From NCBI GenBank assembly GCA_020696345.1, contig JAEHCK010000018.1:1-52743 (forward strand): a stretch of DNA of 52,743 nucleotides, read 5' to 3'. Under the pieces are notes generated by a model. The model did not search any database and had not been told where the DNA came from. It saw nothing but the letters and a program-made list of their open reading frames with translations. Made by a program: the position numbers and the translations under genes. Below are positions 1 through 8,630 of this stretch, piece after piece. Positions within the stretch are counted from its first letter, which is position 1. Each line of letters begins with the position of its first letter. This DNA is from Thermoplasmata archaeon (GTDB lineage Archaea; Thermoplasmatota; Penumbrarchaeia; JAEHCK01).

Positions 1-78
1 TCGTGGTACAATAATATCATGTGCGGAAGATCGAAGTGATATGGCAATATATTCAATACTGATAACTGACAACTAGCA

Positions 79-140
79 AGTCGAGAGGTTCACGTCCGGT
101 TCTGTGAGGGCGTGGGGGTGAAATTCCCCTGCGCTACTCG
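79..140 (+). mobile_element. group II intron 3' end (partial domain V and domain VI)
   Basis: Positions 80-104 match the loop and 3' strand of a bacterial-type group II intron domain V (GTCGAGAGGTTCACGTCCGG followed by TTCTG). Positions 110-139 form a domain VI-like hairpin (GCGTGGGG paired with CCCCTGCGC) followed by CTACTCG, the usual intron tail. The 5' strand of domain V, which should resemble GAGCCGGATGAAC, is absent. Positions 60-79 instead read ACTGATAACTGACAACTAGC, which does not pair with the 3' strand. This is either a 5'-truncated intron insertion or a recombined remnant. The fragment cannot splice as it stands. No intron-encoded protein lies in the window. Confidence 0.6.
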
Positions 141-248
141 GTCAATTTAGGGGTCAGTGAGGGGTTTAGGTTGGATATTTGTTGGGATCGCAATTGAATT
201 AAAGTGTCAACATTACAATTATATATCTTTATTCAGATATGGGCGAGT

Positions 249-2492
249 ATGAGTGGAAAAATCATTCTGGAACCAGATAAAAAGAGAATCAAGAATAGAA
301 TTATTGCCGTTTGGCTTGTGTGGCTGATCGTTCTGGGTGGATTTTGTGGAGTGACCTTTTCCGAGCCGGTGTTGAGAGGCGAAGAAGGTACAACAAGAGC
401 GGGGAATAGGACGCTGTATGTGGGTGGTAACGGTACAGGGAATTATACGAGTATTCAGGATGCGATAAATGCGTCTAGTGATGATGATACGGTGTTTGTG
501 TATGGGGGGAATTATTTTGAGAATTTGACTATAAATAACTCAATAAAGTTAATTGGAGAGGGGAGAGATAAAACAACTATATGTTCAAAAGCACAAGAGG
601 TACCTATAATTAAGGTCACAATCGGAAATGTGACAATAAAGGGTTTTTCAATTACCCATAGCGGTAGTGTATTTTTTTCAACAGGAATTGTACTCAGTTA
701 TGTTGGTAACTGTTCGATCAATAATAACAACATTACCTCAGTAAATAGAATCGGAATTTCAATTTTCGGGTCAAACAATACAATTTCTGACAATATAATC
801 TTTGATAATGTACATGACAGTATTTTGATGGTAGGATTAAATAATATTGTCAAAGAGAATAAAATATTAAATGGAGGCGGAATCCGTTTATTAGGTTCAA
901 TGAACAATCAAATATTAAACAATATAATTTTAAATTCAGATAATGATGATATAACTATTACCGGGTCGTCAAATAATTTAATTTCAAGAAACACAATAAA
1001 AGGTGATAAAGCAGACTATAGTGGTATAAGTCTTTCAGAATCTACCGGTAATGATATTGCACATAATATTATTGAAAATAGAAAGTATGGTATTTATCTT
1101 GAAGAATCCTCGAAAAATAATATCAAATATAATAATATCTCGAATAATGAATATGGTGGAATTAGGCTTGAGGACTCAAGAATAGTCACTATTATTGGAA
1201 ATAATTTTACCGGAGATGGAATTTCATTTTCAATAAATTTTCACCCAACATTCAGCTCTGAATACATAATTTCAGAAAATCTAGTGAATGGGAAACCATT
1301 ATATTTTTATAAGAATCAAAAAAATATCATTCTCAAGAATGCACCAGTAGGGTCATTAATATTCAGTAATTGTACAAACATTAATCTAGAGAATTTAAAG
1401 ATTGACAGTACAGATATTGGTGTTTACTTTACTCTATCTTCAAATATATCAATTAGAAATTGTAGTATTTTTAATACCATTTATGGTATTCGAAGTTATC
1501 ATTCAAAGAATGTTAATATATCTCAAAATGAAATAAAAAATAGTGATAAGGGGATTTTCTTATATCAAACACCGTTTGGTAATATTACTAATAACAAAAT
1601 ATTTCAGTGTGTTGGAAGTGGAATTTATCTTGAATATTCTTCAAATTATAATATCTCAAACAATAATATTTCTTTTAATAATAGATGGGGAATTCGAATT
1701 TGGAGATATTCTAATGAATGTTACATAATAAATAATGATATTTTATCGAACGGCGAGGCTGGCTTACGAATTGATTATTCTCCATATACATTAGTATTCA
1801 GTAACAGGTTATCAAATAATTCTTATGGAGTTGAGATAATTAAAAAATCTAATAACTTAATAATAGATAATATTATATCAAAAAATAATATTGGTTTACG
1901 AATTTCGCACTCGTCAAACAATACTATATACTATAATAAATTCTATGACAACACGGAGCAAATATTGTTTTCCAATACTAAAAAATATAATTACAGTAAT
2001 AATTTTTGGGATAATGGAGAAGGCGAGGGAAATTATTGGGATGATTATTCTGGAAAAGATAGTAACCGGGATGGAATAGGCGATTCACCTTATTCTATAG
2101 GTTTTGACATAGAGGATAAATATCCTTTAATGAAACCAAAATCAAATATAAATTTTGAAGATTATGATAACGATGGATTAAACAATGATTTGGACCCACA
2201 TCCATATAGTAGATATGATTTCGATCAAGATGGGTTATCTGATGATTATGAGTTAATAATCAGCAATTCAAATTTATCCAACCCCGACACCGACGGCGAC
2301 AATTTCAACGACGGTGAAGAGGTCGAGAAAGGCACCGGCCCCCTAGACCCGGATGACTACCCACAAGATGAGATAAAACCACAAACCGATTATTTCTTGA
2401 TCGGTAGAGTTCTTATAGCCGTTCTTATTATAATTCTATTATTCATTGTTTTATTTTCCAGATCAAGCGCCAAGAAGAAAGAAAAACACTAG
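249..2492 (+). CDS. NosD-like right-handed beta-helix surface protein with C-terminal membrane anchor
   Basis: The protein has about 747 residues. The ATG at 249 is preferred to an in-frame GTG at 204 because it places a basic stretch directly before the hydrophobic segment at residues 14-40 (signal peptide or anchor). Residues about 55-85 carry the YVGGNGTGNYTSIQDAI motif that opens many archaeal beta-helix proteins, and N-rich 22-24-residue coils follow to about 580. Residues 584-617 hold the NYWDDYSG and DGIGDSPY motif that closes NosD-type helices. Next come acidic calcium-binding thrombospondin-3-like repeats (DYDNDGL, DFDQDGL, DTDGDNF, about 640-690). A membrane helix at 714-738 and a lysine-rich tail end the protein. 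It is probably displayed on the cell surface and may bind or modify carbohydrate. Base composition changes abruptly near 2278, from very AT-rich to GC-rich, inside the acidic repeats. Confidence 0.85.
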   Translation: MSGKIILEPDKKRIKNRIIAVWLVWLIVLGGFCGVTFSEPVLRGEEGTTRAGNRTLYVGGNGTGNYTSIQDAINASSDDDTVFVYGGNYFENLTINNSIKLIGEGRDKTTICSKAQEVPIIKVTIGNVTIKGFSITHSGSVFFSTGIVLSYVGNCSINNNNITSVNRIGISIFGSNNTISDNIIFDNVHDSILMVGLNNIVKENKILNGGGIRLLGSMNNQILNNIILNSDNDDITITGSSNNLISRNTIKGDKADYSGISLSESTGNDIAHNIIENRKYGIYLEESSKNNIKYNNISNNEYGGIRLEDSRIVTIIGNNFTGDGISFSINFHPTFSSEYIISENLVNGKPLYFYKNQKNIILKNAPVGSLIFSNCTNINLENLKIDSTDIGVYFTLSSNISIRNCSIFNTIYGIRSYHSKNVNISQNEIKNSDKGIFLYQTPFGNITNNKIFQCVGSGIYLEYSSNYNISNNNISFNNRWGIRIWRYSNECYIINNDILSNGEAGLRIDYSPYTLVFSNRLSNNSYGVEIIKKSNNLIIDNIISKNNIGLRISHSSNNTIYYNKFYDNTEQILFSNTKKYNYSNNFWDNGEGEGNYWDDYSGKDSNRDGIGDSPYSIGFDIEDKYPLMKPKSNINFEDYDNDGLNNDLDPHPYSRYDFDQDGLSDDYELIISNSNLSNPDTDGDNFNDGEEVEKGTGPLDPDDYPQDEIKPQTDYFLIGRVLIAVLIIILLFIVLFSRSSAKKKEKH

Positions 2493-2507
2493 TGAAGGAA
2501 CGATACC

Positions 2508-3134
2508 ATGGCGATCTTCGAGTTCAACAAACCGGAAACATTCCAGCCAGCCATCGATAAGGGTTGGTATGAGCTGCTGCAGTTAGACCCCGAGAAGGTG
2601 CAGGAGCACGCCAATGTCGAGTTCGACCCTGCAGCCAGAACATACACCATCCCCGTGCTGGGAAAAGAGTACAAGGCTGTATTGGACCACAAAACCATCC
2701 ACCACCCCGACCGGACCGACGAGCATATACGCGGCGCATTGACCGTACTGGTATTGCACTATTTGATCAATAGCAAACAAATGTCACTGCGTAACAAGCT
2801 CATCTCGTACCGCGAGCTGCCGAACGGTATGGTGTTCTACAACGCGTTCCGCAATATTGCCATAAACCCGGTGGCACAAAAGTTCGGCAGCGACCTGGAA
2901 GGGTTCGAGAAACGCGCGCTCGAGCTTGGCGGGCACAAAACCACACTCGGTGAGCTCTCATTCGAGTTCAAGATCTTTCCACGCGTACCGGTCACATACA
3001 TACTCTGGGCCGGTGACGACGAGATACCGGCCGCGGCTAATATTTTATTTGACATATCGGCGCAGGAGCACATGCATACTGAGGACCTGGCTGAGGTGGG
3101 GGAAGTGATCACACACCACCTAGTGAGTGAATAA
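2508..3134 (+). CDS. DUF3786 domain protein
   Basis: This 208-residue soluble protein begins at an ATG with an AGGA ribosome binding site 8 nt upstream, 15 nt after the preceding gene. The C-terminal half carries the features I associate with DUF3786: PRVPVTYILWAGDDEIPA (about residues 158-175), then ILFDISA and TEDLAEVGEVITHHL at the C-terminus. DUF3786 proteins are found in methanogens and anaerobic bacteria, often near corrinoid or methyl-transfer genes. Their biochemical role is not established and I assign none. The gene is clearly richer in G+C than the preceding surface protein, like the other housekeeping genes here. Filler repeats begin right after the stop codon. Confidence 0.75.
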   Translation: MAIFEFNKPETFQPAIDKGWYELLQLDPEKVQEHANVEFDPAARTYTIPVLGKEYKAVLDHKTIHHPDRTDEHIRGALTVLVLHYLINSKQMSLRNKLISYRELPNGMVFYNAFRNIAINPVAQKFGSDLEGFEKRALELGGHKTTLGELSFEFKIFPRVPVTYILWAGDDEIPAAANILFDISAQEHMHTEDLAEVGEVITHHLVSE

Positions 3135-3159
3135 TGAATCATTAAATCTGTATGAACGA

Positions 3160-3238
3160 TTTTGGGAAATCCCAAAACCAAAATCCAAATCCCAAGAAAA
3201 TCCCAACAACAAAATCCCAATAAAAACCAAAATAGGTG
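3160..3238. repeat. periodic filler repeat (AAATCCCAA-type words)
   Basis: After the DUF3786 stop codon the sequence is built from reiterated words such as AAATCCCAA, CCAAAATCC and AAAATCCCAA at roughly 7-10 nt spacing. It has no coding potential and lies between convergent genes. The same vocabulary recurs in most longer intergenic gaps of this window. Confidence 0.7.
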
Positions 3239-3278
3239 TAAGGAAGCATTTAATAACTAACTGCTCTCGGCTCACAGT

Positions 3279-5996
3279 TCATTTCTTTTGATTGAATGTG
3301 TGTGCAAGTAGTTTTATTAAAATAGGGACAAAAAGAAGGTTTGCCAATATTATTACAATAAACACTATTAATGGGTAATTAAATGTCTTTGGAGTTTGAT
3401 CAACGACTCTTGGCAATACTTCTAACCGGAACTGTGTTTCATCTATCGCACCCAGATCATCTTCTACCATTAGCTCTATTGTATAGGTTCCACTGGTAGA
3501 CCAAATATGGCCTATATGAGATTTATTGGTTCGTACAGGTTCACTGCCATCACCAAACTTCCAGATGTAAGTCACGATCTGACCATCCAGGTCGAATGAA
3601 TCAGCCCCTGATAAGATCACTGTCTCACCAACTGATTGCTCGGATATTTGACTTATCAAAGCTTTTGGAAGTCTATTTTTTATCGTAAGAATAATTTCAC
3701 TAGAGGCTTCAATTAACTCATTGCAATATTGTATTGTCAATGAAACAGTGTATACGCCAGCTTTTTCAAAGACATGCGTGGTAATGCGGTCTTTTGTTAT
3801 ATTTGAATTATTATCATCGAAACACCAAATAAAACTTATATCTTTATTTTGGAAGCCCGGACCTGCAAATGAAAAAGTAGTTTTTGAAACCTCAAAATAG
3901 ACAGGTTCACCAGTAAAAACCTCTAATGGATAGATACGATATCGGGGATAGATCGTTCTCTGAGGTTTTTGTAATAGAAATTGGATCTCGTAAGGTTCGC
4001 TCCAGAACACACCATCATACACAGTTAACGATACCTTATATAAGCCAAGGTTATGAAATGTGTGGCTTATTATCTTATCAAACTTCCAGATTACTTTATC
4101 ACCATCACAAATCTCCCATGTATAATTGACTATTCGATCATCATTCGGGTCAAGCGATAAAGATCCGTTAAACATTATCGGCCTGCCCAATTCCAGATCG
4201 CCTATCAAATTGTACGATACAGGCTCGATGAAAAAATTAGCTGCCGGTGGGACATTTATATAAACTTCGAACGGTGCCGAGGTTGTAACATTTAAACCAT
4301 CATACACATCGAGTGTTATAATATATCTATACCTTCCAGGATTCGTATATATGTATCCATAAACTGGTTCTATAGCCCAACCACTTGTGATAATACCATG
4401 TGGAGAATCGATATTCCAACGATAACGCAAAGGGATATCTGCCAAATAATCATTATTTAGATCGATCCCCGGCAAATTATCAGGATCGAAACTTTCGTTT
4501 GCTAAGAAAGTGATTAACTGGTTTAACTTGACGGTTATATTATTTTCATAAAAATTCGAGTCGTACTCACGCTTGGCCCGGATAATCGGAACCGGATTAA
4601 TATTCTTTTGTAAATCAATGATACAAGATGCGATCGCATTCGCCGAGAGTGTGCCGTCACTTACCGTTAAAGTAATTATATGTTCACCCACACCATATTC
4701 TTCAGGGCTGAATGTATAATTAAAAGAGGCCGCAGTTTCTTTATTTCCCTCTATCTTGTATGTACTACCATCACTATCAAGATCCCAATGATAGATACAT
4801 TCGTCACCGTCCTGATCTTCTGCATTTGCACTGAAATATACTTTTATCCTTTTATCCAATATCGATTTGATTGCTTTAGAAGAACCAGATACCAAATCTT
4901 CATTATTAACCTTTAATGATATTATTTCAGGAGAATGATTTCCACGATATATTTTGATCCAGACCTCATCAAAACCTTTAAAACCCTTATAATTTGTTAC
5001 AGTCAAATTCACCTTAAATAATTTGAACTCAGACCTTAAGGGAATATTCTCGGATGAATATTTGTGTGTGACTATCTTATTCTTGTATTCAAATTCTGAT
5101 ATTGAGCTATCACCAAAATCCCATTTATATCTCAACCGATCGGTTTCAGTGGGATCTATCTTTTTGTTTCCATTAAAATCGTCATTTGGGTCGAACGAAT
5201 CGGAAGCATCGAAAACAATTTTATCGCCTGCCATTATTTTCCTATTCTCCCATTCCGAGCTCAATTTTATTTTTGCATGTGGTATAACGTCAGTGTGCAT
5301 GTATGGGAATGCAAACCATGAGTCTTTACCACCAAACCCACAGTATAATATTGCGGTGTCGCCGTTCGGGCTGGTCATGGTTATTTCGAATATTACTCGC
5401 CCCTTTTCAATTTTATATGGTAGGTTGTTACTCTCCCAGGTGCCATATGCCTCGTAAACCTCTTCCTCCATTGTTCCTGAATTCAAATCATTAGTTGTTT
5501 GATACTCCGGGAAATTACACCGGTGCTCGAGGGTGGAAGGTACATGAGAATCGTAATGGTCATTTGAATCTATTCCAACACTCACTTTTATCGTCTTCCC
5601 CGGCCTTCCCAAGGTGTTCAAGATCAACGAAATAAATGGTTGTCCAGTGAAATCCTTGTTTAACACAAGCTCGGCGGGTCTTTGACCCATCCACGGCCAT
5701 GGGAACGGATTAATAGCACCATTCACAAGTAGTAATGAGTTATTGGTGGGGTCACGAAGATCGTGACATAAAGGCACACCCGATAAGAATCTTACACCCC
5801 TATGTATTGATGGGGAACGGATGTAATATACACATCTAGTGTCATAATTATCCGGTGAGGTTTGCAACACCGGGCTATCAAATACAATTTTATCATTAGA
5901 TGGCGGATTAGCTTTTAATGGAACCGCTAAAAATGAACTCGTGAAAATATTACTAACCAGAAATATTACTACTAAAAAAATGGCCACTCTTTTCAT
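3279..5996 (-). CDS. exported multi-PKD-domain protein with C-terminal membrane anchor
   Basis: The ATG at 5996 is chosen over an ATG five codons earlier because MKRVAIFLVVIFLVSNIF then forms a standard signal peptide. The protein has about 905 residues. Residues 30-240 form an N-terminal domain I do not recognise. About six PKD or PKD-like domains follow from about 245 to 862, recognisable by repeated DASDSFDPND, YKWDFGDSS, YTWEICDGD and YIWKFGDGSE motifs. A membrane helix lies at about 875-900, then a short basic tail. PKD domains usually mediate protein-protein or glycan contacts at the archaeal surface. The upstream region has three palindromes (see 6049-6110). The gene stands alone on the minus strand between filler repeats and mtxX. 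Confidence 0.85.
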   Translation of the reverse strand: MKRVAIFLVVIFLVSNIFTSSFLAVPLKANPPSNDKIVFDSPVLQTSPDNYDTRCVYYIRSPSIHRGVRFLSGVPLCHDLRDPTNNSLLLVNGAINPFPWPWMGQRPAELVLNKDFTGQPFISLILNTLGRPGKTIKVSVGIDSNDHYDSHVPSTLEHRCNFPEYQTTNDLNSGTMEEEVYEAYGTWESNNLPYKIEKGRVIFEITMTSPNGDTAILYCGFGGKDSWFAFPYMHTDVIPHAKIKLSSEWENRKIMAGDKIVFDASDSFDPNDDFNGNKKIDPTETDRLRYKWDFGDSSISEFEYKNKIVTHKYSSENIPLRSEFKLFKVNLTVTNYKGFKGFDEVWIKIYRGNHSPEIISLKVNNEDLVSGSSKAIKSILDKRIKVYFSANAEDQDGDECIYHWDLDSDGSTYKIEGNKETAASFNYTFSPEEYGVGEHIITLTVSDGTLSANAIASCIIDLQKNINPVPIIRAKREYDSNFYENNITVKLNQLITFLANESFDPDNLPGIDLNNDYLADIPLRYRWNIDSPHGIITSGWAIEPVYGYIYTNPGRYRYIITLDVYDGLNVTTSAPFEVYINVPPAANFFIEPVSYNLIGDLELGRPIMFNGSLSLDPNDDRIVNYTWEICDGDKVIWKFDKIISHTFHNLGLYKVSLTVYDGVFWSEPYEIQFLLQKPQRTIYPRYRIYPLEVFTGEPVYFEVSKTTFSFAGPGFQNKDISFIWCFDDNNSNITKDRITTHVFEKAGVYTVSLTIQYCNELIEASSEIILTIKNRLPKALISQISEQSVGETVILSGADSFDLDGQIVTYIWKFGDGSEPVRTNKSHIGHIWSTSGTYTIELMVEDDLGAIDETQFRLEVLPRVVDQTPKTFNYPLIVFIVIILANLLFVPILIKLLAHTFNQKK

Positions 5997-6048
5997 ATTT
6001 ACAACCCACATTAAGTTTAATAATCGAATAATAAAAATACCAAGAAAT

Positions 6049-6110
6049 GAGTTTATAAACTCTTGTAGTTCATGAGCATAAATGCTCTTTTGAAATGTTC
6101 ATGAACATTT
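6049..6110 (-). promoter_or_regulatory. cluster of three palindromes upstream of the PKD-protein gene
   Basis: Three perfect palindromes lie within 62 nt: GAGTTTATAAACTC (6049-6062, containing a TATA-box-like core), GAGCAT-AA-ATGCTC (6074-6087), and AAATGTTCATGAACATTT (6093-6110). GTTCATGAGCAT (6068-6079) and GTTCATGAACAT (6097-6108) are also direct repeats 29 nt apart. The position, 53-114 nt upstream of the ATG at 5996, fits a promoter with operators for a dimeric repressor or activator. The outer hairpins could also act as a terminator for mtxX, which ends at 6208 and reads in this direction. Confidence 0.5.
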
Positions 6111-6207
6111 TTCTTTTTTAAGAAAATTTTTACTTTTAAATTTTAACTTTTGCAATTTAAAATTACCTAAGCAAAAATTCAGATGCATTGACCCTAGACC
6201 CCACCAT

Positions 6208-6996
6208 TCACAATCCGCTAAGCGCACTCGCCAGCATAATAGAATCAGTATAATCTTCTTTACTCCTCGATGTGTCGATAAACACCCTATCCAGATTGAG
6301 CACCGGCGCCCCCAGGCTGCGGCAGTTGCCAAGATAGTGCAGTGTTCGGAACAACAAGTTACCCACGATCCCGTTAGGTGCAATAATGATGTTCGAATCC
6401 TTGTATGCATCTTCGATCAGTACACCGTAATGCTTGGCGTCGAATCCTTCATCTTTGGCAAGTTTGAATAACTTTTCACCGGCCCGTAACGATTCGTCCA
6501 CAACTCCTGACCTACCAATATCCTCCGGCAATCGGCCGCCGGAGATGATCGCACTCTTTGATGCAATACCTAGTCTTTGCAGTAAAGAGTCGATCAACTT
6601 TATGAACTCAAGGCGTTCATCGATAAAAATACCCTCGTCTATACCTACTGGGGCCAAGAAAAAGGCATCCTTGTCATTAATACAGATTAAAGCGGCCCTA
6701 TAGATCGACACGATCTTGAAGGTAGATTTGAGATCGGAGATAATCTCTTTCGCAGGCAGATCACCGCGGAGCGCCCCCGAGATCTCGCCACTCTTCAATG
6801 CGGAGATCAGATCCTGAGGTGTATCATAGGTAACGACATCTGCATAGCCCTGGTCAGTAGCACTCTCGATGCTGTTCTCGATGATATTCTTTGTCTTTGT
6901 CCCACCTTCGTTAGTCATCCCTATTCCTATCTTGGCATGATGTTTCTTTGCCCTCTTTTGCATTTTCAAAAGCAGATCCATGGCTGACCAATCCAT
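6208..6996 (-). CDS. mtxX: MtxX, methanogenesis marker protein 4 (phosphotransacetylase-like fold)
   Basis: This 262-residue protein starts at an ATG 13 nt after the stop of the upstream membrane-protein gene, so the two are probably co-transcribed. Recognisable MtxX/Mmp4 signatures are GALRGDLPA (about 74-82), FFLAPVGIDEGIF (about 112-124), IISGGRLPEDIGR with the following VDES (about 150-170), YGVLIEDAYKDSNIIIAPNG (about 195-214) and VFIDTSRSK near the C-terminus. The family is related to phosphate acetyl/butyryl transferases and is named for its conservation in methanogens; its reaction is unknown. Its presence is the best metabolic hint in the window that the organism is a methanogen or derives from one. 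A start at residue 6 is possible. Confidence 0.85.
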   Translation of the reverse strand: MDWSAMDLLLKMQKRAKKHHAKIGIGMTNEGGTKTKNIIENSIESATDQGYADVVTYDTPQDLISALKSGEISGALRGDLPAKEIISDLKSTFKIVSIYRAALICINDKDAFFLAPVGIDEGIFIDERLEFIKLIDSLLQRLGIASKSAIISGGRLPEDIGRSGVVDESLRAGEKLFKLAKDEGFDAKHYGVLIEDAYKDSNIIIAPNGIVGNLLFRTLHYLGNCRSLGAPVLNLDRVFIDTSRSKEDYTDSIMLASALSGL

Positions 6997-7009
6997 TTAA
7001 CAGTATAAA

Positions 7010-7543
7010 TTAATCGTTCTGGAATTGATACTTCGCACCGGCATACGTTAACATAATTACGACTAACAAGAATAATATAAATGAAATAATTGGGCCCAAG
7101 CCTATCAGGAAAAACATCACAGCCGCACCTACCAAACACCCGCCCAAGAACGCCGTCATCACGACCAAGAATTTTTCGACCAGGAACCACATGATCACCA
7201 TGGCCACAAAGAAGGTTATGAGTGCGAGGAATTTATCGCCGGTGAAAGTTAATGCTATACCCGCGAAAATAGCGGCAACGATCAACGAGATCAGACCATA
7301 CATCAACGACTTTCCCAGGTAGCCGCCGATCAACGCGCCTACTATTACTGCAATGATCAGACATAGATTCAAGGGTAGATAATCGGCAGCATACGGATAT
7401 ATAATTGGGGCAAGCCAGAGGCCGACGGCAACACCGGCGATCGCTCCAATTAGAAATGCAAGGGTTTCCAACATGGTCTTACCATAAAAAGCCAGGGCAA
7501 GCCCAAGACAAATCATGATTATAATAGCAATATAATCGAACAT
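7010..7543 (-). CDS. small polytopic membrane protein (TMEM198/DUF4203-like)
   Basis: The protein has about 177 residues from the ATG at 7543 (a GTG at 7558 is the alternative) and is almost entirely hydrophobic. Six or seven short membrane segments are rich in Gly and Ala, with motifs such as AFLIGAIAGVAVGLWLAP and ALIGGYLGKSLMYGLIS. This glycine-zipper-like pattern resembles DUF4203/TMEM198-type proteins. No catalytic residues are visible. It lies directly upstream of mtxX on the same strand and is probably in the same transcript, but a functional link is not shown. Function unknown. Confidence 0.7.
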   Translation of the reverse strand: MFDYIAIIIMICLGLALAFYGKTMLETLAFLIGAIAGVAVGLWLAPIIYPYAADYLPLNLCLIIAVIVGALIGGYLGKSLMYGLISLIVAAIFAGIALTFTGDKFLALITFFVAMVIMWFLVEKFLVVMTAFLGGCLVGAAVMFFLIGLGPIISFILFLLVVIMLTYAGAKYQFQND

Positions 7544-7644
7544 GAAAAATCTTCTCACAGCATTTTTTTATTATGTATAGTTTAATAGATTAGTGATATT
7601 TAATATTAATGATAGTAAATTTTTGTTCAATTATTAATTATATT

Positions 7645-7765
7645 TTAGGAGTCGGGAGTCCAGAGTCTTGGGGGTCAAGAGTCATAAAATCTACATCCTG
7701 ATCTTTAATTGTAACCCCTGACCCATGATCTTGACACCCCAGACTCCCTAGACTTATCAGCATAA
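7645..7765. repeat. imperfect inverted repeat built of GGGAGTC/GGGGTCA words
   Basis: The 300-nt gap between the divergent genes starting at 7543 and near 7845 holds filler words (GAGTCGGGAGTCCAGAGTC and ACCCCTGACCC). They are arranged as two arms: GGGGGTCAAGAGTCAT near 7675 is nearly complementary to ATGATCTTGACACCCC near 7738, and GGGAGTC pairs with GACTCCC further out. The rest of the gap is AT-rich and includes a TATA-like stretch (AAATTTATTAATAATAAG, about 7785-7802) in front of the regulator gene. Confidence 0.5.
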
Positions 7766-7883
7766 TCCAATCGATAAACGATAAATTTATTAATAATAAG
7801 TACTATACAACATCAGGTTAACAAATTAAGATTAAGGTGATAGCATAGGTAATAATTACGATCTTGATGCGATCTTCAGTGTT

Positions 7884-8573
7884 TTGGAGAATCCCATTAG
7901 ACGCAAAATACTGGCAACTTTGGCCAAAGAACATCACTATCCACTACAACTTTCCAAAGAGCTCGGGATCAGCCAGCAGGCCATCATGAAACATCTGAAA
8001 GTGCTGGAAGATAACAGCCTGGTAGACTCGTTTGAAGAGAAGAGTACCCTGGGCGGGCCGCCACGGAGATCCTATGTGGCAAACAGGCGTATCTCTTTAC
8101 GTATAGATGTGGGGCCCAACACTTTCAACACCGAGATCTATGATTACAGGGAAATAGAGCATATTGTTGTGGATAAAAGTGACGACACAGTAGATGTAGA
8201 TAAAGATATGACCAAATTGGAAGACGAGTTCGAACAGATTCAAAACATCGAAGACCCGAGCGTTAAATTGACCAAATTTTCAAAAACTATCCAGAACGTT
8301 AATGAAAAACTTGAAGAATTGAAATTCAAACGCTCCAAGCTGCTCAGTCTTAGAGAAGCGGTTATTGAAGAATCGAATAAAATAATTATTGATCTGTGCC
8401 AGGAATATAATGAAAGAAAGATCTTATATTATTTACTTGCGAATTCCGATAGAGACATTTCAAGAATTTCAGAGATCATGGAGATGCGTGAGAAGGTCAT
8501 TAAAGAAATATTTAAGAATTTGATAGACCATCGAATATTTATGGATCTAAATGTAGATGAGGATATTTTTTAA
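7884..8573 (+). CDS. ArsR-like winged-helix transcriptional regulator (true start probably 7845)
   Basis: Residues 1-70 form an ArsR-type winged helix: NPIRRKILATLAKEHHYPL, LSKELGISQQAIMKHLKVLE as recognition helix, and a wing around GGPPRRSYVANRRISLRID. An acidic linker and a predicted coiled coil (about 110-170) follow, then a C-terminal region that may be a second helical or winged-helix domain. The first conventional start is the TTG at 7884, but it cuts off helix 1. The frame stays open back to a TAA at 7833 and encodes GNNYDLDAIFSVLENPIRR, typical of this family. A Shine-Dalgarno sequence AAGGTGAT (7834-7841) precedes an ATA at 7845 and no ATG, GTG or TTG lies between. The protein would then have 242 residues. 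Its target is unknown; cdc48 lies immediately downstream. Confidence 0.82.
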   Translation: MENPIRRKILATLAKEHHYPLQLSKELGISQQAIMKHLKVLEDNSLVDSFEEKSTLGGPPRRSYVANRRISLRIDVGPNTFNTEIYDYREIEHIVVDKSDDTVDVDKDMTKLEDEFEQIQNIEDPSVKLTKFSKTIQNVNEKLEELKFKRSKLLSLREAVIEESNKIIIDLCQEYNERKILYYLLANSDRDISRISEIMEMREKVIKEIFKNLIDHRIFMDLNVDEDIF

Positions 8574-8630
8574 CACTCAATATTTGAAAACGCAAAACTT
8601 CAACTAATTAATGTGCGGGTGGCAGAAAAC

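Noticed and set aside
2837..3220. 127-codon frame antisense to the DUF3786 gene
   Set aside because: Overlaps a well-supported gene on the opposite strand and runs into filler repeat.
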